From Mytilus galloprovincialis (lineage: Eukaryota > Mollusca > Bivalvia > Mytilida > Mytilidae), in contig NC_134851.1 in the NCBI RefSeq assembly GCF_965363235.1, positions 39,460,321 to 39,524,320 of the forward strand: 64,000 bases of DNA, given 5' to 3'. Below the pieces are notes generated by a model, which worked only from the letters and a program-made list of their open reading frames with translations, ran no database searches and was not told the DNA's origin. How positions within the stretch are numbered: the stretch's first letter is position 1; the number at the start of each line of letters is the position of its first letter. The position numbers and the translations under genes are program-made. This document shows, piece by piece, positions 24,898 through 36,700 of the stretch.

Positions 24898-25735
24898 AAA
24901 ATTGAGAATTGAAATGGGGAATGTGCCCAAGAGACAACAACCTGACCATAGAAAAAAACAACAGCAGTAAGGTCACCAACAGGTCTTCAATGTAGCGAGA
25001 AATTCCCGCACCCGGAGGCGTCCTTCAACTGGCCCCTAAACAAATATATACTAGTTCGGTGATAATGAACGCCATACTAATTTCCAAATTGTACACAAGA
25101 AACTAAAATTAAAATAATATAAGACTAACAAAGGCCAGAGGCTCCTGACTTGGGACAGGCGCAAAAATGCGGCGGGGTTAAACATGTTTGTGAGATCTCA
25201 ACCCTCCCCCTATACCTCTAGCCAATGTAGAAAAGTAAACGCATAACAATACGCACATTAAAATTCAGTTCAAGAGAAGTCCGAGTCTGATGTCAGAAGA
25301 TGTAACCAAAGAAAATAAACAAAATGACAATAATACATAAATAACAACAGACTACTAGCAGTTAACTGACATGCCAGCTCCAGACTTCAATTAAACTGAC
25401 TGAAAGATTATGATTTCATCATATGAACATCAGGCACAATCCTTCCCGTTAGGGGTTTAGTATCATACCATCATAACATATATGAGAAGAACATAACCCG
25501 TGTCATGCCAACAACTGGTTTTTGAATAAATGTGTTTAGTTCCGATGCAAAGACCCTATAAGTGAATCAATATTAACGCCAAAATATGCAATCTTTAATG
25601 ACCTGACAACAGTATCGTAACTATATCCCTTCTTAATAAGTCTATTCAAAGGTTTTGTTAGTTTTTGAGGTGAATACTGACACCTTTGTGCTTTATAAAG
25701 AATATTTCCATAAAAACTAGTACATTTGGTACATG
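24898..25735 (-). mobile_element. 5'-truncated retroelement, 3' end (reverse transcriptase tail)
   Basis: Reverse-oriented copy of the element at 38262-39393. Read on the minus strand it covers the end of the RT ORF (words equivalent to QRCQYSPQ, KPLNRLIKKGYNYD and FGVNIESL, in degraded form) and the long 3' untranslated tail ending '..ccccatttcaattctcaatttta'. Loss of the 5' part is typical of target-primed retroelements. Confidence 0.75.
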
Positions 25736-25984
25736 TACAATCAAAAACCTGATAACAAAATGTTCAAATAAGGCCTTTGAAAAAGTAGAATAAATTGCTT
25801 TTGGAGTGTCAAAATTTGTTCGAAGTACTTGATAAATTGCATGCTTATAATTGGTGCTTTTGGTTTTTCTACCCTATATACCACTTTGCCTCATAGTCTT
25901 ATTAAGAAAAATTCACACACCTCATTAGATAGTCATTTAGAAAAAGTCAGAATATTCAAACTCTTTTAGGTCATAATGTCATTT

Positions 25985-26165
25985 TTTTTTATTAGCAACA
26001 AAGGGAGCTTCAGTCAATATATATAAACAATACACCAACGTTTCATGAGAACTGCTGAAAGCATTTTTGAGTTATTTTTGAAAACTAGAAAATACCACCT
26101 TTTTCTAATGAATAAAATCCCTGAACTCAATAACATAAAATCTAAAATTAATCAAAGAGCTGAAT
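25985..26165 (+). repeat. Degenerate repeat shared with 27640-28130
   Basis: Shares 'ggagctt(c/a)', 'atatataaacaat', 'tgagaactgctgaaa.cattttt' and 'taaaatctaaaatt' with the repeated units further right. Non-coding. Confidence 0.55.
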
Positions 26166-26952
26166 AGCTCTGAGGGGAAAGACGGCCCTTGTTTCTATTT
26201 TATTATGTTTTTGGAAAAGGGGGGGGGGGGTATCTCTTGATAGTTTACATATGAAGAATGAAAAAGAGAACCGCTAGAACATGTAGAAAGGTTGACAATA
26301 TTGAAATCAATTGTTGTTTATGTAATTTCATTTCCTTAGTTTAGGATTCAATTTGGACCAATGGAAGTGATCTGCATTTTCTAAATCTAAACATTTGATT
26401 AAAGTTGATAGCTAATTATCTAAAACTCAACTGAATTCTGTCATTTCACAACAACTACAATATTTTTTGAAATCTTGATTGTGTACCACTGAACTGCAGG
26501 CTAGGGCCATTTTCCATTTTTTGTGACAGTACTCTTGGATTTTAAAGTTTTTTCTTTAGAAAGTGTGGACTGAAAAATCTATTCAGTTTTAAATTTCCAT
26601 TGTTAAAGTTCTTAGTTACAACTCTCATCACAGGGAAACAGGTACTAATAAAAAAAACAATATGAGTGATGTAAACTGTGTGAAGCTTGTTTCCAAATCA
26701 TAATTTTGAAATATTTGTAAATATAAATATGTTAAAACTATAAAAATGCAAATTTTTTTTCATTTTTTTTTTACCATTACAATGATTATGTAGGTACACA
26801 AAAATTTAGTTTTAATAGAAGACTACTAATCCAATGAAATGTCACATTTGAAGTGTTTAAATACTTTAACTTTTATTTTAGTGGATAATTACTCATCAAT
26901 TGAGGTGCTCCTGAATTGGAGGAAGATTCTCAGAATTTTTACAGAAACAAGT

Positions 26953-27087
26953 GGTCTCACTAATTAACAACAAAAAGAATTTTAGCGACAAGAAGCGACA
27001 AGAAGAATATGTTTTTCTTGTCGCTAAATAGTCTTCTTGACGCTTCTTGTCGCTTTTTGACGCTTCTTGTCTCTAATTAGTGAGACC
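26953..27087. mobile_element. 135-bp hairpin element, GGTCTCACTAATTA ends
   Basis: GGTCTCACTAATTA at the left is exactly mirrored by TAATTAGTGAGACC at the right. The interior repeats GCGACAAGAAG and its complement CTTCTTGTCGC several times, so the piece folds almost fully on itself. No target duplication seen. Confidence 0.72.
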
Positions 27088-27639
27088 CGAAAAAAGTAAT
27101 AAAATCGTTTCTTTCCCCTGTGTCATGTAACCCCGCGATCTTTGTTTATTTTGAAAGTTGTTGACCTACAAATTAAAGTATTGCATGTTGATGTTTAAAT
27201 CATCTACAGTAAACAATATTATGTTTAGATTTAACAAATACAAATTTGTGATTAGTGCACGATCTCTAAGAATGATTTAAATAACCAGTGAACTGGTGAA
27301 GGATATCCCTGCTACTTCCAAGAATGACGTCACTATAAAATACAATGTAGGTTGGATATATTTAGAATATCTCGTCATACTAATTTTTCCGGATTGTTAA
27401 ATAAACGTAAATAGTGTAAAGGAGAGTTCAAGATACGATAATTTCGTGAGAAACAGAAGGGAAATGTGTAAAAAAGTGTTTAAAGTCAAACTATTCATTT
27501 CTGGGTCTCCTTCTCTTCAATCTAAGTAAGATTTGTTGGGGGTTTTCCCACACTATAAAATGTATAAAAACAAAATGAATGATGTGAGGGAGTGTCACTG
27601 TGGTCAACCCCATAAGGGATTGACGGCTTGAAGCCGTCT

Positions 27640-28130
27640 TTCCCCAATAAAAATCGAAAGGGAGTTTACAACAATAGATATAAACATTTCAGCAAAGTTT
27701 TATGAGAACTGCTGAAAACATTTTTGTGTTAATGTCTGAAAACTGGAAAATCCCCCCTTTTTAATTAATAAAACCTGTTAACTCGGAAACGTAAAATCTA
27801 AAATTTATTAAAATTGAAAGTGACCTCATGTTAAAAGATATAAACAATTCACCAAAATTCCTTGCTTTGTGAAAGCATTTTTGAAATATTATCAGAAAAC
27901 TGAAGAAAAAAAACACCAATTTTATTGAATAAAAACCCATTACCCAGAAACTTAAAATCTAAAATTTATAAAAAAAAAAAAAAAAAAAAAAAGCAAAAAC
28001 GGAGCTTACGTCAATAGATATAAACAATTTCCCAAAGTTTAATGCAAATTGGTTAAAGAGTTTTTGAGTTATTAAATGTCCGACATGTTGAGAACAGACG
28101 GACAACAGTATACCATAATACGTTCCGTTA
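27640..28130 (+). repeat. Degenerate ~180-bp tandem repeats
   Basis: About three units around 'agatataaacaatt(c/t)..caaagtt' and 'cttaaaatctaaaatttat', separated by an A run at 27970-27992. Non-coding. Confidence 0.6.
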
Positions 28131-28829
28131 ACGAGCGTATAAAAAATATTATAATATATTGAGTTGTAATTTAAACACATTCTAGATACATAAATTAATA
28201 CTAAAAACATAGTCATAGAAAATGGAATGCATTACAAAGGATTATATCCGTAATAAGAAATACTGATTTGTCAAAGACCGAATTATTTTAATATTTCATT
28301 TACTGTTATCTGTTTTTGTCCATTTTAATTCCTTGTTATCTGTTATGAGCCAAATCAATTTGATGTTTTGCTGTTATTGGGACCCCCCTTGCCCCCCCTC
28401 AATTAACATCAAACGTAGCGAAAATTGAAACAAAGTAGAAACCTAGTAAATGCGTATCAAAGCCTAGCGGAATGTAACAAAACGTGCTTACTACGTATCG
28501 AAGGATTTCAATGCGTGGTGCAAACATGGGTCTACACGTACTTATACGTAGCAAAACGTGATAAGAACGTAGCACAAACCTAGTAAATCCTAGGTTTCAA
28601 ATAACGGGACATTTTTATTCAAAACATAGTTGAAGCGTAGTATTTTAAAACGGAATAAAACGTGACAGTGTGACTGGGGCTTTTTAAGTAATAATTCTTT
28701 AATGTATAAATAATTTAAAATGTTCTTACGGAACCCTTTTTTCGACATAATATCACCACACCGATTGTTTACATATGCTTGCCCATCTTTTCTTTATGTA
28801 GCATATATGTCAACAATGACATATACTAA

Positions 28830-30235
28830 CAGCCTTAACTATAGACTATGAGTGAACAACAGGCAGATACTTAAGTCTGCGTTTAAATATGGACTATGGG
28901 GGACAAAAAGGCAGATACTCATAGCCTTAAATATGGACTATGAATGAACAACACACATATATACTCCTGCTCCTAGTTTAACGTTAAACTATAGGGGACA
29001 AAAAGACAGACATTCCTAGCTTTATCTTTGGACTATGGGTGAACAACAGACATACACCTAGTCCTAGTTTAAATATGGAGTATGGGAGACGAACAGAAAG
29101 ATACTCCTAGCCTTATATATGGACTATGGGTGAACAACAGACAGATATTTAGTTTAAGTCTTCGTTTAAACATGTACCATTGTGGACGAAAAGGCAGACA
29201 CTCCTAGCCTTAACTATGGACTTGTCTATGGACGAACACCAGACACATATTCAACTCAAGTCTGCATTTAAATATATTGACTATTGTGGACGAAAAGGTA
29301 AATACTCCTAGCCTTAACTATGGACTAGACTATGGACTAACAACAGACAAATATTCAAGTCTGCATTTAGATATGGACTATCGGTGAAGAACAGACAGAT
29401 ACTCCTAGCCTTAACTATGGACTAGTCTATGGACCAACAACAGACACATATTCAACTAAAGTCTGCATTTTGATATGGACTATCGGTGAAGAACAGACAG
29501 ATACTCCTAACCTGTGGACTAACAGCAGACACATATTCAAGTCTGTAGCCATCTAGATATGGCCATCGGTGAAGAACAGACAGATACTCCAAGCCTTAAC
29601 TATGGACTAGTCCATGGACGAACAACAGACACATATTCCACTCAAGTCTGCATTTTGATATGGACTATCGGTGAAGAACAGACAGATACTCATAGCCTTA
29701 ACTATGGAATAGTCTATGGACGAACAACTGACACATATTCAACTCAAGTCTGCGTTTAAATATGGACTATTGGAAAGGAAAAGGCAGATACTCCTGGCCT
29801 TAACTAAGGACTAGTCTATGGACGAATAACAGACACACATTCAACTCAAGTTTGCATTTAAAATATATGGACTATTGATGACGAAAAGGTAGATACTCCT
29901 AGCCTTAACTATGGACTAGTTGATGGACTAACAACAGACACATATTCAACTCAAGTCTGCATTTAGATATGGACTATCGGCGAAGAACAGACAGATACTC
30001 CTAGCCTTAACTATGGACTAGTGTATGGACTAACAACAGACACATATTCAAGTCTGCATTTAGATATGGACTATCGGTGAAGAACAGACAGATATACTCC
30101 TAGCTTTAACTATTGACTTATCTATGGACTAACAACCGACACATATTCAAGTCTGCATTTAGATATAGACTATCAGTGAAGAACAGACAGATACTCCTAG
30201 CTTTAACTATGAACTATGGTGTAATAACAGACAGA
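28830..30235 (+). repeat. Satellite array, ~102-bp unit, about 13-14 copies
   Basis: Units recur with spacing 97-107 bp at 'gtctgcatttagatatgg', e.g. 29359, 29461, 29646, 29748, 29956, 30053 and 30150. Each unit splits into two related halves built on 'tatggactat' plus 'gaacaacagaca', so a ~50-bp ancestor probably doubled. The left end (28830-29200) is more diverged. The ORF at 29559-29759 is a reading of this repeat. Confidence 0.87.
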
Positions 30236-30426
30236 TGACCCTACGATCAATGCAACTGGCAAACTCAGAAAAAGCCTGAAAGCTTGCATGGTACTTATTT
30301 CTAAAACAGATTGCTTTTAAACTAAAATATTTAAAACTTCAGGATTTGAAGAAAAAAAAATAGATTAAGAATAAGTGTTCACTCGTTAAAAAAATGAGAC
30401 AGACAGATATCCCAAAGTAACGTATA

Positions 30427-30470
30427 GACAGCTCTGAGTTGCTTCTTTGTTCAAATTACTCACTTGGTAA
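30427..30470 (+). repeat. 43-bp direct repeat, copy 1 (partner at 31581-31623)
   Basis: 'gacagctctgagttgcttct' and the following 'tgttcaaattactcacttg' occur here and 1.15 kb downstream with one mismatch. Flanks differ. Meaning unknown. Confidence 0.6.
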
Positions 30471-31008
30471 AGTTGAGAATAAGCTCTCTTTTTTTATCAG
30501 AATGTCCACTACATATGTTATCAAAGAAGAAGAACTTTTTCAAGACATATCTTATATATTTATTATGATTTAATTTTTGTTTATGGATCCCGACGCAAAA
30601 GAATGTAGCTCTTATGGAACTGAAATAGGCTGTAATATTGGTAATTGTGCTTTGCCGAATTAATGCTATCTGGTCCGAAAATTGTGCTCTTTGTGTTTAA
30701 ACTTTCTTGGTTAATATATTCTTTAATACTTTAACTTTTTTTTACTCCTCTAAATTGTTGTTGTTCATATATATATATATATATTTGATGAAAAGGGGAA
30801 AAAACCTGGGTTCCACTTTTACACCAAAAAAGGGGGTCAACCATGCATGCATCACGCACCTGTGCAAGCCTGATATCCCGCCATATTGTATTTCTTTAGC
30901 TCATGCAAATCACTGTCGTTTTATTAAAGACAATAACCGAATCATAATTATAATGTAGGGAAATATAGATTTTTGCTCTCAGCCTGGGACTACTATATAT
31001 ATATTAAC

Positions 31009-31395
31009 CAGAGACATATAAATTATACATATAAATGCATGTCTCTGGTGTTGCTCGGGGGAAGGGGGAGGGGGAGCCCTTCCGAGTATAGAGGGGGAGG
31101 ACAGGGGGTACCCTTCTCCCTTCTACCACCCCTCTTCTCCTTTCTCCTACCCCCGTTCTCCTTTCTCCCATTAGAATAAAACATCTCCTTTTGAGATATT
31201 TTTTCTTGAAATATTAGAAAAAATTTTAAAAGGAGAGATATTTTATTTTTTCTCCTTTCTCCAACTTTTCTCCTTTCTCCCAGCCTTCCTCTCCTTTCTC
31301 CTACCCCTTTTCTCCTTTCTCCCACCCCCTTTCTCCTTTCTCCCACCCCCTTTCTCCCTGTCTCCCTTACCCCTGTCCTCCCCCTCAGTATATAC
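31009..31395. repeat. Hairpin followed by a pyrimidine-rich minisatellite
   Basis: ACCAGAGACAT at 31009 is answered by ATGTCTCTGGT ending at 31049, a short palindrome. From 31110 the plus strand is nearly all C/T: copies of 'ttctcctttctcc(c/t)accccc', broken by an A/T-rich inverted repeat (31180-31245). The 124-codon minus-strand ORF here (GERRKGVGERRK) is an artefact of the purine strand. Confidence 0.8.
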
Positions 31396-31399
31396 AAGG

Positions 31400-32728
31400 T
31401 TCTAGGTCGTGCCGCTGGAATAGGTCAACCGTTTTAAAGCTTGAAAATATGTGAATAGATCACGAATACTATCAGAAATATATGATTAGGTCAACGAACT
31501 TCCCATAACTCTTTGTCTGTCATCTTTCTTGGTCTTTCCGGTGTTTTTTATCAACGAATTTTCTCTTTTGGCACTTTGATAGACAGCTCTGAGTTGCTTC
31601 TGTGTTCAAATTACTCACTTGATTACCAGAGACATATAATACAATTAACATTACATACCATTACACACCTAATGAACCCAAATCATAAATGGGAAAAGGT
31701 TACATTTTTACCTACGCAATATATGCAAAGTTATATAATAAAATTATAGTTTTATATTATTTGAAATGATTTCCAAAAGTGAATTATTAATTCTTTAACC
31801 CATTTTATATTGATTATATAGAAAAAGAGTTTGGGGTCTCCCGTAATTATAATTTTACAAATGTGGATTTTCGGTAAATGAAAATTTTGAAAAGTGTTAC
31901 TAGATTTAGCATGATCACGTCATATGTTTACGTATTTTTAACTCAATATCGTAGCTCTCAGTTAAAATTGCCGTTCGGGTTACGGAAACCAGTTTCCCGC
32001 CCGATACCACTTTCGGAAAACCTCTCCGGACCTTCTTTCAGTTTCAGGTCATTGATGTTCCCGGATCATGTTCGGATTGTCCATTATCCAGTGCAAACCT
32101 TCTATTCCTATCATAGGAAGGTCGGAAATATATTCGTCCGTGAGTACCTTTTATTTATTATCATTAAGATATGGGAATGCGGCGATATGAAATGATAATC
32201 TCATTCCATGTTGATTTCTGTTGAAAACGAAAGTAGAAATCAACATGTGCAATTATGCACCATCTTTGTTGCATATTTTGACCTTTCCAACATGTTTAAG
32301 AAAAATGCCATTGCACATTTTATATATAACATTATTACAGGTACGTTTAGGTTCGACAGATACAAAGGGGATAAAAAGTTACCATGGTTACTAAATTGTA
32401 AAACGATCAAAACATAGTCCTGACAAATTTAAAAATAGAAACTTTGATGATCAGACATCAGTGTAAACAAAGAAATAGAAAAATCCAAATCCTGTTCTCA
32501 AGTGTCTGTGATTGATTTAATGTGGATAAAAAACATGGCATACACCTCATAATGTTCTTATTCCGTGGCTGATTGAGAGGGGGGGTCCGTGGTTTGAACT
32601 AGCTCCTTTTATTGGACAGTCAATGCATTTGAATGCCTTTTTAAAATTGCTGAATCTGCCCCTGTAATTATTCCAAGTCTCTTCTTCCCCTTATTCATGT
32701 TAAAACTTCTTGAAGATTTGTCATGCAG
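31400..32728. other. Gap before the Ig-TIR gene, no gene called
   Basis: Unique-looking AT-rich DNA. A non-coding first exon of the Ig-TIR gene should lie here or further left, since its first coding exon has a splice acceptor upstream of the ATG. The direct repeat at 31581-31623 and another ACCAGAGACATATA (31625) are the only features noticed. ORFs at 31878 and 32208 show no motif. Confidence 0.35.
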
Positions 32729-33324
32729 AAAGGACAAGGTACAATAAGGCCTGTTTTTGCCCCCCTTTTTTCTCATTTTTCAAATTCTGTTTTTGAAAGC
32801 CATTTTTTATGTTAAAATATTCCTAAATGCCTGAAGTTTGCTAGGATGAACTTCATACCCACTTACTTTAGCAACTGAGTGAGGTGAGGGGGGTAAACTT
32901 TCTGATATTATTCAAATATTGTAATTATTTTTCACTTTTCAGGCGTACAAAAATGTATTGTACAACATTTTTTTAGTTTTTAAGTGCCTGCACCAACGTG
33001 ACCTAGGAATTTTTTTATTCCAATGTCATTAGCACTGTTTTTGCTGTCTTAATCAACATAATTTTCTCTGGGTCACGTAGGCACACCCTATTAAATTTTA
33101 AGAAACAATGACCAAAAATTGTAATTTTTCCTTCTTTTGGCGTTTTTGGTGCCATTTAACCCCCCCCACAATCATATTTTTTTTAATTAATTGTTTTGAA
33201 GTTCAGCCAAACAAACTTCAAACCTAAGGGAATATCTTAATGTGATAAGTAGCTTTCAAAAACAGAATTTGAAAAAATGAGAAAATAGGGGGCCAAAAAT
33301 GGGCCTTATTGTACTTTGTCCTTT
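32729..33324. mobile_element. 596-bp fold-back element upstream of the Ig-TIR coding start
   Basis: AAAGGACAAGGTACAATAAG at the left pairs with CTTATTGTACTTTGTCCTTT at the right. Pairing resumes inside ('ttcaaattctgtttttgaaagc' against 'gctttcaaaaacagaatttgaa') and again near the centre ('gtgcctgcaccaacgtgacc' against 'gggtcacgtaggcaca'). The whole element could form an extended hairpin. Ends 215 bp left of the Ig-TIR start codon. No target duplication identified. Confidence 0.78.
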
Positions 33325-33538
33325 AATATGCCAGTTCCACATGTTCCAGGATACTGTAGTTAGCTGAATCTGTTATGACAGTAGTTTACTGAAAATAATA
33401 AGTTCTGTTTATGTAAGCATCATCATTGGTATTAGCGCATGATTACCGGTAGTATGAATAAACATGATAAAATATGTAAAGAAATCAAAGTAATTGCATA
33501 TCTCTATCTTTTTATGTAACAGGTATTTTACAAGAAAG

Positions 33539-33783
33539 ATGTTTCAGTTTCATATAAAGGAAATTCCATGCCTAGTTGTACTGGCCATTTTATGTCCCAT
33601 GGGGAAGGCCGCAACAGCTTCAGGTCGATGTCAGACTTCTGAGTTGGTCAATTTTTATCCATGTCCAACATGGCCAGAACAAGACATGTATACAGAAGAT
33701 GAAGAAATAAATTTGTTATGCTCAGTGATTTCAAATTCTGGAACTGTCAACCTTACGTGGTACAAAGATGGAATAGAACTGAA
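33539..33783 (+). CDS. Ig-TIR exon 1: signal peptide and first half of Ig1
   Basis: ATG at 33539 is chosen because a hydrophobic leader (IPCLVVLAILCP) follows it and an acceptor-like 'tttttatgtaacag' ends at 33522, implying a 5'UTR exon upstream. Ends phase 2 at ctgaa|gtcaga, a weak donor. No better GT precedes the in-frame stop at 33815, and exon 2 enters in the matching phase, forming an N-V-T sequon. A small missed exon cannot be excluded, as Ig1 is slightly short. Confidence 0.8.
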
Positions 33784-36700
33784 GTCAGATCAACAATATC
33801 CTTTCCTAGATATATAAAATAGATATTTTTATTTTTGTCTTAGGAATAATTTTTTTTTAATTCACCAAATTGGGACCCCTGGAGCGCACATATTATACAA
33901 TAAAAAAATATCATTATAAACAATAACATAATGTCTATATAATCCAATAATATTTTGACTTAATATTTTTCAAATTTGTTAAATCAATATATTAATGTAC
34001 ATGAATGGTTTAAAAGAGACTAAATATATACCAATTAGATACTCTTGAGGCCTAAATTAATATGTTGTCTGTTTCCCCAATCCCGACGCTGCCAAGCAAG
34101 GTGTGGGTTGGTAGGTAGGGAAATAATTTTATTTTTTCCAAAATGCCTGAACATGCTGAATAGTATCACATAGTATTGGGCGATGCTGCAAGCCTGAAAA
34201 TCTGAAATGAATAAAATAATTTTCAACTTAGTTTTGACAATAAAATTTTATGAGTAGCACCCTTTTTGCAGGGTCGGTCGGGATTGGGGAAACTAACAAT
34301 ATTTTATTTTAGGCCTGAGTCATTAAGTCGATGATAGATTAACTGCATGAAAGAAAAACCAAAATTTCCAAAGTACATGCAATGGCATACCATCACGTAA
34401 ACAAAAAAACAAGCTACAATTACTTCACCAAAACTAAGGATGAACTCAGGTGTTAAGATGAATACGATTTAGTTATCCGCTGATGATGGTAATACATGTT
34501 AGTCTAATCATTGCTAATGTGACCATTTCCCCAATTATAAACTTATGTCATGAATTTTCTTTAAAAAAAAATCCCCCAAAAACAACATTGGATTATTAAA
34601 TGTTTTGAAGGTTCACTTAATCAGTCAATCAAAAGTTCATTCAGTTTGTTGAAGTTCTGTAAAATCAGAAATTTTCATAAGTGGGGGCCAACTGACTGCC
34701 TAAGAGGAGGCCTGCTCAAGTGATGCTTCAGTGATTCTCTATATAATCTACTATTTTTTCCCCAGAAAAAGGGGGAGGGGGCAGCCCCCCCCCTGAAAAA
34801 CCCTATAAATCCGCCTGAAAATTTTGTCAGATTAAAAAGAATTGATCTATTTTTGGGAAAATTTGGTTAAAAATACAACACAAATGTTAATTTTCATGAA
34901 TTTGTCAGTCAAAATATTTTTCTTGGGAAAGTAGATACTTTTCTCATCAGACCATTAAGAGCTAGCATATTTAAATCTGGCCCAGTATTTTAATCTCAGA
35001 CTGCATGTTATTAATGAATATATATCAAAAGAAATGAATAATCTAATTAACTGCATGTAACAATTGCTAAAAAGTTGATGAAAACAATTTGGATTACCTC
35101 CCTTTGAACTTTAGTTACTTTAGCTATACATTGTTAAAATATTATCTGATATTCATGATATTATATACAATATACAAGAAAAGAAGTAGAGGTGGGTATA
35201 AATTGTATAGGGTAACAAACACCTCCATGTTTCCATAATTCCATTGCTTTTTCTTCATATGTGAATATCATATCGCCCAATTACAATTAGACTTATTTCG
35301 TAATGTCCTTGTACCTACATGAGTAATTCATACCTGCCAACTTTTCAAAATCCCCATGGGGGTTTTACGTGCAAGATGGCTTTTACAGTCCTATAAAACC
35401 TTCAAGGGGGCCTTCAGATACATTTTAATGTGTTTTTTGCTTCTTCATACTTTAACAAGCCCATTGCCATTGTAAAATTAATGTTTTGTTTAAAATTATG
35501 GACAAAATTGCTCTTTCAAAATTTTCAGTTGGAAGCCTCCATGGGGGAAACCCCCCGCAAATAATGACAGTTGGCAGGTATGGTAATTTCACAACCAATA
35601 TCTAATGTGGTCTCAGCTTAGGGAGCTACCATTTGATTTTTATGGGGGGGGCTAGGATGAAAAATTTTGTCCTGCATTTTTTTTTAGCTGTAATCTCTGT
35701 CCTGCCTTTTTATTTTTCACTCTGTTCGGTCCTGCCTTTTTTTTTTTTTAGTTTATCCTGACTTTTTTTTACCTATATTGTCGTCCTGACTTTTTTTTTT
35801 TGCAAGTGTCTCATCCTGCCTTTTTTTTTTACTCAAAACTCCTGTCCTGCCTATTTTTTTCAAATTTCATCCTAGCCCCACATAAAAATCAAATGGTAGC
35901 TCCCTTAATCTGCTTATACTCCTTATCTGCTGAGATAACCCCATAGCTTTGGATGAGGCTTGTGTTGCTCAGTCTTAAGTTTTCCATGTTGTGTTCTGAC
36001 TAGGCTATTGTTAGTCTTTTGGTATTTTTTTAGTTGTTTTCCTCATTGGGTTTGCAAGCTTGTTATTGACTTAGTTCAATATACCTTTTTCATCTTCAGC
36101 CTCTCTTTTTATAAACTTTCTGTTTAAAATATATTTTAACTTTTTTCCTGCTTTTATCAGTAAAGATGTGGTCAGAAATTAGCTAGTACTTTAATATATT
36201 TTAGAAAAATATAATCAAAAACAAGGTAAATGATGATGGTTTATCCTTAACATACTTTTACTATATATATCAGCAATGTTACACAACGTTTGATAATAAC
36301 ACTTCCTGTAAAGAAGGACTCTGGGTATTATTCCTGTAATGTGGCAGTGGCTAACAGTTCTATAAGCTACAAAGGATATATTTTGGTGACTGGTGAGTTA
36401 TACTTAGATATTTATTGCTGTTTAGCAATCTTATTTAAAGACAGATCCTAGCTGTATCTACCATTCACTCACACATTCAAACTGACATTATGTACTGTAA
36501 ATTCATAAATAATTGCAAGGTTTTTATTGTCGAGCCTGCAACTTTTGTTGCAGAAAGCTCGACATAGGGATAGTGATCCGGCGGCGGCGGCGGCGGTGTT
36601 AGCTCACTTCTTAAAAGCTTTATATTTCAGAAGGTGGAAGACCTGGATGCTTCATACTTTGTATATAGAAGCTTCATGTTACGAAGTTTCCGTCAGTCAC

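Larger units (their letters stand above)
24158..28400. mobile_element. 4,243-bp non-autonomous element (GAGGGGGGGCAAGGGG ends) inserted in the previous one
   Basis: Perfect 16-bp terminal inverted repeats flanked by AATTAA on both sides (24152-24157, 28401-28406), a 6-bp target duplication. Just inside each end, versions of 'TTATCTGTTATT' recur (about six on the left to 24345, three on the right from 28290). The body holds a 5'-truncated retroelement, degenerate repeats and a small hairpin element, and no transposase-like ORF. Confidence 0.82.
24006..28682. mobile_element. Inverted-repeat element (AAGCCCCAGTCACA ends), split by a later insertion
   Basis: The left end AAGCCCCAGTCACATGTACT pairs with TGTGACTGGGGCTT at the right. 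Both arms (24006-24157 and 28401-28682) are dense in words such as 'aaacgtagcg', 'cgtatcgaaacg' and 'acgtagcaaaacg', showing they belong together. Without the insert the element is ~0.43 kb and non-coding. Flanks TTA (left) and TTT (right) do not give a clean target duplication. Confidence 0.8.

Noticed and set aside
31023-31397. 124-codon minus-strand ORF (GERRKGVGERRK repeats)
   Set aside because: Translation of a purine-rich low-complexity strand.
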